64,000 nt of DNA. It comes from Chloroflexota bacterium (GTDB lineage: Bacteria; Chloroflexota; Ktedonobacteria; Ktedonobacterales; Ktedonobacteraceae). Positions 51,215 to 59,391 of this stretch are shown here, piece after piece (the stretch's first letter is position 1; each line of letters opens with the position of its first letter). The position numbers and the translations under genes are program-made. Location: positions 1-64,000 of the forward strand of contig CADDZH010000002.1 of NCBI GenBank assembly GCA_902812455.1. Reading direction: 5' to 3'. The notes below the pieces were generated by a model. It searched no databases and was not told the origin of the DNA. It saw only the letters and a list, made by a program, of their open reading frames with translations.

Positions 51215-54200
51215 CTAGGCAGCTCGTTCGCCGATAGGGATACTGGAGATGCCCACCGGGATCCTCGACTTACGGCGTGACCAGCGACCTGGCAATGCGG
51301 CTATGAAAATAGCGGCGGGTGCCACAAGCTCTGCCCCAAGGGACGCTCTGAGCAAGTGATCCTGAGTGCTTAGAGAAGTGAGCAAGGGAAAAAGTAACAT
51401 CTCCTGGGAGGTATACAGCGCCGCAAGATGTAACGCAACGAGCGCAAGCATAGCCAGGGCTACGCAGAGCTCCGGCTTGCGGCCCCATCGTATCATGAAC
51501 GCCAGCACTGCAAGTAGTGCCAGCCCGGCCAGCACCGGCCCTAATGCATTCAGTGCGGCCAGGGCATAAACGTATAGAGATTGCCGGGCATCATGATAAG
51601 GAGATGGTGTACTGGGCGAAGGGAGAAGTTGCTGGGCCGCCTTTGACATGAAGCCTGTATGGATGAAGGAGATCGGGTCGCCAAACATTGTCCAGCACCA
51701 TAGCATCCATAACGCCATACCCAGCGCACCAAGGATGCCGAAGACCAGAAGGTTGCTGGCAATCTGCTCTCTCCTCTGATGTTTTATCAGACCGGTGAGC
51801 AAAATCAGGAGGCATACTACCGCAAAAAAGAGCCAGGCATCATAGCGTGTGAGCGTTGCCAGGCAGAGGCTTCCTGCCATTGCCAGCAGGTGCGCGAGTC
51901 TATCGCTTTTCGCCCATGCCAGCAAGTAGTAACAGGTCATGGTTAGTGTTGCTATACATATAAGCTCGCTAAGGGGTGTACTTTGCAGGTAAAGAACGGT
52001 TGGATTGAGCAGGAAGATCAGCGAACCGGCGTAGCTTATCAGGCTGCTGCCGGTCAATAAGCGAACAGTCAGAAACACATACAGCGCAGTGACAACGTAA
52101 CAGGCCATCGATGGAATGCTCCCCGCCAGGCCTGTATGCCAGAGGTAGTTGTTCCATACAAACAGGCTCATTGCCAGGTATGGTAATGGCAACTGCGTGC
52201 TGCCCAGCCGCACACCATCGAGCCCTGATGGGCCGCTCACGAAGCGATGGGCCATATTCAACTGCTCGATTGCTTCAGGGAAAAGCAAGAGCTGATTTTG
52301 CTTGAGAAAATATAGACAAGAAGCTATACTGAGCGCAATGGCGGTCAATAGCGTGGCCACGAGCCACATATCCTTCCTGGTTCGCTTGCTGCGCACCAGG
52401 TAGGCTCGTTCCGACGGCGGGAGGGCGGGTTTACGCGGGATAATCATGGACTCGACGCTGTCCTGTACAGAAGCGACGGGAACCTGCTCCAGGCGGGAGT
52501 ATTTCTCAATCCTGGTAGCAAGACCGGCGCCGTGCACCAGCGATGGGTCAACTGATGCGCTAATGGGCGTGAGCGATTCCACCAGTTGCGCCATCTCCTC
52601 CCACTCCTGATCAACTCCAGTCGATTCTTCCGTTGTTTCGCCCGCCTTCTTCAAGTGGAGGCCGTGAATAGTTTTCTGCCAGTAGTGCGGCCTGGTAAAC
52701 AGTTCATACAGGGCCATACAGGCAGCTATGCTTGCCAGAAACCAGTATGCGGGGATGAGTAACATCCACTTCACCAATCGATATTGCTGGCGCTTCATAC
52801 ATCCGAGCAAGTAGATGTAGCCGTAAAAGAAGTTCCCCAGGATGAGCGTGATGGCGCCTATATACAGGATGAAGGACGGAAAGAGCGATGCAAATGCCCT
52901 TGACACCGGCTCGCGAAAGAGCATTGCCAGCGCCAGCAGCGTCCACATGAGCGGATTAATAAGCAGGATAGCCGTTTTGCCACCAATCACCACTTGCAGC
53001 GAAAACAGTTCCCGGAACCGCTTATGGCGCACATAGTGCAGGGGTTCGCGCATATGCACCAGGTAGGTCTGCATATACCCTTTAATCCAGCGGGAGCGCT
53101 GCCGTATCCAGTTCTTGACGCGCGAGTTTGCCTCTTCGTAGGTAGTGGAATCAACAATAACCGTTTTCAGCCGGAACCAGGATAAACGCAATCCCAGGTC
53201 GCAATCCTCGGTTACATTAAAGGCATCCCAGCCGCCTAAGGCGCGAAGCGTTTGAGTCGGGAAATGATTAGAGGTGCCGCCAAGGGGAATAGCCAGTTTC
53301 GCTTTCTGTAATCCCGGCAATATCAGGTCAAACCATAACGAGTATTCGGCTGTGAACCAGCGCGTCAGCAGGTTTTGCTGCGGGTTATAGAAGTTTAACT
53401 TTGCCTGAACGCATGCCAGATCGGGGCCATGATTCGCGAACGTCAAAACAGCCTTCTTTAATTGCAAAGGATCGGGGATATCTTCCGCGTCGTAAATGAC
53501 AACGTACTGGCCGGTTGCCTCTACCAGTCCATAGTTGCAGGCTCGCGGCTTGGTACGCGGCGAGCCATCAGGCACGGTTACAATCTTGAAATGGGGAGGC
53601 AGGTGAAGCGAGGCGATAGCCTTGCGTGTTTCACTATCGTCCTCTTCTGTCAAGAAGAGAATCTGGAGCTTATCCAGCGGGTAATCTATGGCCTTCATGG
53701 CTTCGACAAACTGAGGCACGACGCGTGCTTCTTTATAAAGCGGGCACAGGATGGTATAAGGCGGCCAATCAGCGTCCACCAATGCTGCGAGCAGTGTTTC
53801 ATCGATTCGCTCTTCACCGGGGCTATGGACCGCTCGTAATGCCAGGAAAACATCTAGTACGAGGTGTGACAGGTAACCAAGCGTAATCAAAGAGATCGTC
53901 CATGCGATGGCCACCTTCCAGTTCCATAGCATACCACTGACCCAGACCAGCACGATCAGCACAAAAAAAGCGATCTGTTTGCGCGTGATGGTTTGCAGGG
54001 AAGAATACTTATAGCGAAAGGGAGCGAATGTCTGAATTCGCCTGCCACTGACCTCGACGGCTCTCATGGCCCGCCCGGCATATGCGTGCATCTCGTGATA
54101 CGCCTGGCTTTGATGCTGGCGCACCTGCGCGGCCAGCCATGCCTTGTAGCTGGCAACCTGTCGCTCAAAATGCTCGTCCCTGGGTGCTGCCAGGAGTTTC

Positions 54201-54244
54201 TGACTTCGATCCTCTCCTGTCCCTTTCTCTAAGCTCGTTTGCAT
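51215..54244 (-). CDS. GT2 glycosyltransferase fused to a multi-helix ArnT/PMT-like membrane domain
   Basis: A 1009-residue inner-membrane protein. After two helices (about 85-140) comes a processive GT2 domain (about 155-400) with YDAEDIPDPLQL, GGTSNHFP, VTEDCDLGLRLSW and RQRSRWIKGYMQT (the Q/RxxRW motif), as in cellulose or glucomannan synthases. About four helices and a polar linker (540-630) follow, then 9-11 further helices (about 640-985) resembling GT39/ArnT-type lipid-linked sugar transferases, with NNYLWHTGLAG and TRYDAWLFF. It could polymerise a glycan and transfer or modify it. The GH-like gene lies 13 bases upstream in the same operon. Confidence 0.86.
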   Translation of the reverse strand: MQTSLEKGTGEDRSQKLLAAPRDEHFERQVASYKAWLAAQVRQHQSQAYHEMHAYAGRAMRAVEVSGRRIQTFAPFRYKYSSLQTITRKQIAFFVLIVLVWVSGMLWNWKVAIAWTISLITLGYLSHLVLDVFLALRAVHSPGEERIDETLLAALVDADWPPYTILCPLYKEARVVPQFVEAMKAIDYPLDKLQILFLTEEDDSETRKAIASLHLPPHFKIVTVPDGSPRTKPRACNYGLVEATGQYVVIYDAEDIPDPLQLKKAVLTFANHGPDLACVQAKLNFYNPQQNLLTRWFTAEYSLWFDLILPGLQKAKLAIPLGGTSNHFPTQTLRALGGWDAFNVTEDCDLGLRLSWFRLKTVIVDSTTYEEANSRVKNWIRQRSRWIKGYMQTYLVHMREPLHYVRHKRFRELFSLQVVIGGKTAILLINPLMWTLLALAMLFREPVSRAFASLFPSFILYIGAITLILGNFFYGYIYLLGCMKRQQYRLVKWMLLIPAYWFLASIAACMALYELFTRPHYWQKTIHGLHLKKAGETTEESTGVDQEWEEMAQLVESLTPISASVDPSLVHGAGLATRIEKYSRLEQVPVASVQDSVESMIIPRKPALPPSERAYLVRSKRTRKDMWLVATLLTAIALSIASCLYFLKQNQLLLFPEAIEQLNMAHRFVSGPSGLDGVRLGSTQLPLPYLAMSLFVWNNYLWHTGLAGSIPSMACYVVTALYVFLTVRLLTGSSLISYAGSLIFLLNPTVLYLQSTPLSELICIATLTMTCYYLLAWAKSDRLAHLLAMAGSLCLATLTRYDAWLFFAVVCLLILLTGLIKHQRREQIASNLLVFGILGALGMALWMLWCWTMFGDPISFIHTGFMSKAAQQLLPSPSTPSPYHDARQSLYVYALAALNALGPVLAGLALLAVLAFMIRWGRKPELCVALAMLALVALHLAALYTSQEMLLFPLLTSLSTQDHLLRASLGAELVAPAAIFIAALPGRWSRRKSRIPVGISSIPIGERAA

Positions 54245-54257
54245 ACTTCATCCTCTT

Positions 54258-55592
54258 TTACGATTGTTTGAGCGTGTACCACTTGAGCAGAACCTGCGCT
54301 GCCGGCTGACCGGCAATCGCGAACATGCCCACATTGTCCCAACCCCAGAAAAATATGCCGGCAATATGCGTATCTCCATATACGTTAGAGAGGGCGGCTG
54401 CATACGCTCCAGCCTGCTCTGCTGGATCGGGCAGAGCTTTTGATGTGGCTTCCCAGGTACGATAGAGCGCATCAGCGCTGTTACGATAGCCAATTTCTGA
54501 GATGAGCACCTGTTTGCCTAGCTCGGCAGCAAGCGCGTCAAGCTGCGGTTTGATCTTCTCCCGCCAGAGTGCCTGCATATCTTTTGGATCAACACGTACC
54601 GGTTGATCAACCAGCGGGATGTACGTTGAGACACCAATATAGGTAAGAGCCGGATTCTTGAGCCAGGCAGGCATTGGCATACCCAGCGATGACCAGTTCA
54701 TGTCATAGGTCAGCGTCCCTTTGAAGATGCTGCGTATACGTGAAATCAGTTGGTTCCAGAAAGGATCGGGCACAATTTGTTGCAGCGTTTGCAGCTCTGT
54801 GGCAATGGCCATCTGTTCGACATGTTCGTTTGCGGCGGCCATCACATAAGGCTGGATGGTATGCCAGTAGCCATCGAACCAGGCTTGCTCCTGCGCCGCC
54901 GTTTTGAAGGTAATGCTTCCCGACCAGCCGCCAGGCTCGCGAACCTGCATCAATGGTACGAAGAAGACCTTGTACCCCAGGCTATGCGCTTTCTCTATCC
55001 CCTGTATGAAAGCCTGCACGCCTGACGTGCTCTGCGAAACTTCCACTGTGGTGGAAGTCGATGTAGCCTGGGAAAAGAGTATGGGTATCTCTATCCATTG
55101 CGCTCCTGTTTTGGTTTTCACCGTTCCCAGAGCCTCTTGCCAGGCTACATCCTGATCACCGTAGCCAGCCGGAGACCACTGTGGATAGATGATACCGCGT
55201 TCAAAATCAGGGCGAACCAATGCCAATTGATTAGTTTTGACGGGGGTAGCGCTCGTTCCCGAAAGTCCTTGTGAATAGGAGCGCACAGATAGCAAAAAGA
55301 TGGCAGCGACGAGAGCTACCAGCGCTGGCGCTGCCACCATCGTTAGTAGGCGCTTGCGGCGGTTCGACCCGGCATCCTGCATCCCCATATGCGTAGGTCC
55401 AGGTGATGGCTGCGATTCAGGTAGTAAAGCTGGCGCTACCGGTAATTGCTGGTGCTCAGTTAGAGCTCCAGAACGCGGCTTGCGTGAAAAGAGCAGTATT
55501 TTGATGGCAAGAATGCCTGATAATAGGGCAAGCATTCCCAGGGCGCCATACAGCATAGAAGCGATATCTCGCCGGTAACCAGGTGATTGCAT
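54258..55592 (-). CDS. Membrane-anchored GH113-like glycoside hydrolase
   Basis: A 444-residue protein. It has a helix near the N-terminus (MLYGALGMLALLSGILAIKI), a polar segment, a second helix (about 85-105), and then an extracellular TIM-barrel-like domain (about 125-444). ATELQTLQQI may hold the acid/base Glu and VLISEIGYRNS the nucleophile Glu; FFWGWDNVGMF ends the barrel. The pattern fits GH113 (endo-beta-mannanase) relatives. It probably trims the polysaccharide made by the GT2 fusion encoded next in the operon. I start at 55592 because GGAG lies eight bases upstream; longer in-frame starts exist. Confidence 0.78.
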   Translation of the reverse strand: MQSPGYRRDIASMLYGALGMLALLSGILAIKILLFSRKPRSGALTEHQQLPVAPALLPESQPSPGPTHMGMQDAGSNRRKRLLTMVAAPALVALVAAIFLLSVRSYSQGLSGTSATPVKTNQLALVRPDFERGIIYPQWSPAGYGDQDVAWQEALGTVKTKTGAQWIEIPILFSQATSTSTTVEVSQSTSGVQAFIQGIEKAHSLGYKVFFVPLMQVREPGGWSGSITFKTAAQEQAWFDGYWHTIQPYVMAAANEHVEQMAIATELQTLQQIVPDPFWNQLISRIRSIFKGTLTYDMNWSSLGMPMPAWLKNPALTYIGVSTYIPLVDQPVRVDPKDMQALWREKIKPQLDALAAELGKQVLISEIGYRNSADALYRTWEATSKALPDPAEQAGAYAAALSNVYGDTHIAGIFFWGWDNVGMFAIAGQPAAQVLLKWYTLKQS

Positions 55593-55897
55593 AGCAGTTA
55601 CTCCAGCATTGGCTATTTTCATCCAACAACTCTGCAGCAAATGGTCGCCGCATAATCCTTCCCCAACATGGCCGCCTCCCTCTCAGAAAAAAGCCAGTTC
55701 CCATCGAGTCGATGTTCTGTTCTTGTTCATCGGATAAAATCCGCAAAAGTGAAGTAGCGGCAAAACGTGGCAGCAAGACATGCCAGCCGGTAAGTTGCGC
55801 TTCCTCCATTTCAACGTTACAATGAAAAAGCATATTGTATACACTGCCTGCTTGAAAGCCATGAATTACTGAGGTTCTCTATCCTTCCGGGTGAAGC

Positions 55898-55941
55898 GTA
55901 GGAGCCGATTTATCGCGCCCACGGCCGATTCATCGGCCTCT
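55898..55941. repeat. Dispersed repeat family D, copy 1
   Basis: GTAGGAGCCGATTTATCGCG, CCCACGGCCGATTCATCGG, CCTCT: a 44-bp block with GCCGAT(T)/ATCGGC palindromes, repeated at 57409-57452. It lies upstream of the M24-like gene. The rest of 55593-56008 shows nothing else. Confidence 0.8.
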
Positions 55942-56008
55942 CTCGACAATCACCCTAAAGGATGGAGAGCCATTGCCGGCAGTAGCTACCCCGAAGGAGA
56001 GAAACCAT

Positions 56009-57166
56009 ATGGATACCAACAGCCTGTACCCTCGATTTTCTGATGCAGAGTTTGCCCGGCGATACACCGCTGTGCGAGCAGCGATGGCGGAGGCCGATCT
56101 GGCTGCGCTCATCTTGTATGGCACCCCCGGCCTGGATTCTGAGGTACAGTACCTCTCTAACTTCCCGGTCAGCCGCGAGGCCATGCTCGTTTTCCCCTAT
56201 GAGGGAGAGCCAACGCTGTTTGTCCAGTATTTCAACCATGTCCCTAACGCTCGCAAAGTCGCCTCCCTCAGTGATGTGCGCTGGGGAGGGCCGGAGACGC
56301 CTGCTGCCGTGGCCGAGAATGTGCGTGAGCGCGGCCTGGATGGGAAACGACTCGGCGTAGCAGGTATGATCCCCATGCAGCGATTTGAATCTCTACGAAA
56401 GGAACTTCCAGCAGCTACCCTGGTGGATTTTACATCGCAGTTCCTCCAGCTCCGGCTCGTTAAGAGCGAGGAAGAACTGGCTTTTATGCGCAGAGGCGCG
56501 GAGTTGAGCGACCTTGCCATCGAAGCCCTCGAACAGCAGGTGCGGCCAGGGATTACCGAACACGAGCTTGCAGCTATCGTGGAGGGCGCGTACCTGGGAT
56601 TGGGCGGGAAAACGCACATTCACTACATGGCCACTACACCCATGAGCAACCCCAGCGTCTATGTTCCGGCCCAGCACCTTTCCAATCGCGTCATCCAGAA
56701 AGGCGATGTGCTCATTACTGAGATCAGCGCCACATATCACGGCTACCCTGGGCAGATCCATCGCCCATTTGCCATTGGCACACCTCCTACAGCGGAGTAC
56801 CTGCGGCTCTATGACGTGGCCGTTGAGGCGTTTTCTCGCCTCGCCGCCATACTACGGGACGGTACGACCAGCGAGGAACTGGTGAATGCTGGGGAGTACA
56901 TCCACGAGCAGGGCTTCACTATCTGTGATAGCCTGGCGCATGGGTTCGGGCCAGGCGCCATCTACCCCAGCTTGCAGACACGGCGCACCAGCCAGAGACC
57001 CCCGCAACATTTCGTCTTTCGTGAGAATATGACGGTGGTGATCCAGCCCAACGTAATCACGGAAGATGAACGCATGGGAGTGCAGGTGGGCGAACTGCTA
57101 CGGGTGACGCGCACAGGCACCGAGCGATTACATAGCTATCCCATGCGCTTCATTCAATGTGGCTGA
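56009..57166 (+). CDS. M24 (Xaa-Pro peptidase/creatinase-fold) family protein with altered metal site
   Basis: A 385-residue two-domain protein: a creatinase N-terminal domain (to about 150) and a pita-bread domain. In true M24 peptidases two Asp, one His and two Glu bind metals. Here the first Asp site reads LITEISATYHGYPGQIHRP, the His is in SLAHGFGPGAI, the first Glu site reads VVIQPNVI (Gln in place of Glu) and the last is VGELLRV. With at least two ligands replaced it may be metal-free, like creatinase, and act on a non-peptide substrate. AAGGAG precedes the ATG at 56009. Confidence 0.83.
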   Translation: MDTNSLYPRFSDAEFARRYTAVRAAMAEADLAALILYGTPGLDSEVQYLSNFPVSREAMLVFPYEGEPTLFVQYFNHVPNARKVASLSDVRWGGPETPAAVAENVRERGLDGKRLGVAGMIPMQRFESLRKELPAATLVDFTSQFLQLRLVKSEEELAFMRRGAELSDLAIEALEQQVRPGITEHELAAIVEGAYLGLGGKTHIHYMATTPMSNPSVYVPAQHLSNRVIQKGDVLITEISATYHGYPGQIHRPFAIGTPPTAEYLRLYDVAVEAFSRLAAILRDGTTSEELVNAGEYIHEQGFTICDSLAHGFGPGAIYPSLQTRRTSQRPPQHFVFRENMTVVIQPNVITEDERMGVQVGELLRVTRTGTERLHSYPMRFIQCG

Positions 57167-57362
57167 TTCAGTGCAGGAGCAACTTTCTTCCTATATCGTT
57201 CGTATGTATGTGGTATATTAATAACTTCATAGCCATTCGCACTCCTCCTTTCCGGTTTTTGTCCTCTGTGCGAGAATAGATGAGCACGCCGGGAAATTGG
57301 ACGAGGTATGCTTCCAAAACGTATTAAGGAATGGATGCCTTAACTGCTGCATTCGTTAAATC

Positions 57363-57452
57363 GTAGGGGCCGATTATGCACATTGACGAAATAAGCCACC
57401 AATGGGCTGTAGGGGCCGATTTATCGCGCCCAGCGCCGATTCATCGGCCTCT
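57363..57452. repeat. Dispersed repeat family D, partial copy plus copy 2
   Basis: GTAGGGGCCGATTA (57363-57376) is a truncated copy. The block at 57409-57452 (GTAGGGGCCGATTTATCGCG, then CCGATTCATCGGCCTCT) matches 55898-55941 almost fully. CATTGACG(A/G)AATAA occurs on both sides. The remaining part of 57167-57561 holds no gene. Confidence 0.78.
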
Positions 57453-57561
57453 ATGCTGGTTACACCATTGACGGAATAATTTGTTAAAGCCCATTATCGG
57501 CCTTTCATCAACGTGTTTTCAGAATGTATCAGTAACTCTACAGAATAAAAGGAAGTACAAT

Positions 57562-58566
57562 ATGCTGAATAGACCGGCCATTAAGGCCGAAGGACTTAAA
57601 AAAAATTACGGGAAGACTCAGGCGCTGGTAGGACTTGACCTGGTTGCCGAGGAGGGCAGCGTTCTTGGTCTCCTTGGCCCCAATGGCGCAGGCAAAACCA
57701 CAGCAGTGCGCATTCTGACGACGCTCTTACAGCCTGATGCCGGTCGAGCGGAGGTTGCAGGACTGGATGTCGTCAAAGATGCTGATGCGCTGCGCGCTCT
57801 GATTGGCCTGGCAGGCCAGTATGCCGCCGTTGATGAATACCTGACCGGGTATGAAAACCTGAAGATGTTCGGGCGGCTCTATCACCTGCCAGGGAAAGTG
57901 GCCCGGCGACGGGCAGAAGAACTCCTCGAACGCTTTGACCTGGTTGATGCAGCCGGGCGTATCGTCAAAACCTACTCCGGTGGCATGCGCCGTCGCCTCG
58001 ACCTGGCCGCGAGCCTGATCGTGATGCCGCCAGTGCTCTTCCTGGATGAGCCGACAACCGGCCTCGATCCACGGGGCCGCCTCGCCATGTGGGAAATCAT
58101 CAGTTCGCTCGCCGCCGAGGGAACGACAGTGCTCCTTACCACCCAATACCTGGAGGAAGCGGATCAGCTTGCCAACCAGATCGTCGTGGTCGATCACGGG
58201 AGGGCCATTGCGAAAGGCACTGCCGACGAATTGAAAGCCCAGATCGGTGGCGAGCGGCTCGAACTGACAGTCGCACAGGGAGGCGACCTGGATGCAGCCC
58301 TGGAAGAAGTGCGCCCCTACAGCGCCGGTGAGATCCAGGTCAACGCGGAGCATCGCCACCTCAATGTTCCAGTCAGAAACGGCTCGCAACTCCTGGCGGC
58401 AGTGGTACGCGATCTCGATGCCGCGCAGATCCCCCTGGCCGACCTGGCGCTGCGCCGGCCTACCCTGGATGATGTCTTCCTCACGCTAACCGGACACGCT
58501 GCTGAGGAAGCAGAACAGCCTGAAGAGAGAGCGATCACACAGCCCCTGGCAAGGAGTAGTAGATAA
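57562..58566 (+). CDS. ABC transporter ATP-binding protein (DrrA-like)
   Basis: A 334-residue ATPase of the daunorubicin-resistance type. Walker A is GLLGPNGAGKTTAVRIL, the signature is TYSGGMRRRLDLA, Walker B is VLFLDEPTTGLDPRG and the H-loop is LLTTQYLEEA. The about 100-residue C-terminal extension with RRPTLDDVFLTLTGH is the DrrA family mark. With the permease encoded next it would export a drug or lipid. AAAGGAAG precedes the ATG at 57562; the longer frame to 57481 runs into repeats. Confidence 0.93.
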   Translation: MLNRPAIKAEGLKKNYGKTQALVGLDLVAEEGSVLGLLGPNGAGKTTAVRILTTLLQPDAGRAEVAGLDVVKDADALRALIGLAGQYAAVDEYLTGYENLKMFGRLYHLPGKVARRRAEELLERFDLVDAAGRIVKTYSGGMRRRLDLAASLIVMPPVLFLDEPTTGLDPRGRLAMWEIISSLAAEGTTVLLTTQYLEEADQLANQIVVVDHGRAIAKGTADELKAQIGGERLELTVAQGGDLDAALEEVRPYSAGEIQVNAEHRHLNVPVRNGSQLLAAVVRDLDAAQIPLADLALRRPTLDDVFLTLTGHAAEEAEQPEERAITQPLARSSR

Positions 58567-59381
58567 TGAGCAGTAACAACCTCCGTATGACATTGAAGCC
58601 ACTGGCACGTCCGGCCATCTACTGGACATTCGCCGATGCGCTCGTGCTGGCAAAGCGCCACCTGGTGCAGGTTCCACGCATCCCTGAAGAACTGATCTTC
58701 GCGACGATTCAGCCGGTGATGTTCGTCCTGCTCTTCCGCTACGTGTTCGGTGGGGCAATTGTCGTCACCGGCACCAGCTATGTCAATTACCTGATGGCCG
58801 GCATCTTTACCCAGACCGTCATCTTCGGTGCGACCTCAACCGGCATCGGCCTGGCCAATGACCTGCAGCGCGGGCTGGTTGACCGCTTCCGCTCGCTGCC
58901 AATGGCGAAATCAGCCGTTCTCACGGGTCGCACCATCTCGGACCTGGTGCGCAATACATTCGTTGTGATTGTAATGTGGCTCATCGGCCTGCTGGTCGGC
59001 TTCCAACCACAAGGCTCCGTTCTTTCCTGGCTGGCGGCAGGAGGAATTCTCCTGCTGACGAGCTTTGCTTTCTCGTGGATATCGGCGACAATCGGATTGC
59101 TGGTGAGGAGCGTGGAGGCAGCGCAGTCTGCCGGCTTCATCTGGCTCTTCCCGCTGACTTTTGCCAGCAGTGTGTTTGTGCCGACGCGCAGTATGCCCAC
59201 CTGGCTACGGACATTCGCGGAGCACCAGCCGGTCTCGCTGATCGCCAACGGCGTGCGCGGACTCCTGCTTAATAACCCCGATGCCTCAACGATCTGGCAG
59301 GCGATCGCCTGGTGCGTCGGCATCCTGGTCGTCTTCGTCCCGGTTGCAGTCTGGGCCTATGGACGGCGGACGGCACGGTAA
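58566..59381 (+). CDS. ABC-2 type transporter permease (DrrB-like)
   Basis: A 271-residue membrane protein with six helices. RYVFGGAIVVTGTSYVNYLM, GRTISDLVRN and TFASSVFVPTRSMPTWLR are typical DrrB features. Its ATG overlaps the TAA stop of the ATPase gene by one base, so translation is coupled. It forms the exporter channel. Confidence 0.92.
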   Translation: MSSNNLRMTLKPLARPAIYWTFADALVLAKRHLVQVPRIPEELIFATIQPVMFVLLFRYVFGGAIVVTGTSYVNYLMAGIFTQTVIFGATSTGIGLANDLQRGLVDRFRSLPMAKSAVLTGRTISDLVRNTFVVIVMWLIGLLVGFQPQGSVLSWLAAGGILLLTSFAFSWISATIGLLVRSVEAAQSAGFIWLFPLTFASSVFVPTRSMPTWLRTFAEHQPVSLIANGVRGLLLNNPDASTIWQAIAWCVGILVVFVPVAVWAYGRRTAR

Positions 59382-59391
59382 GGGAAAACTC

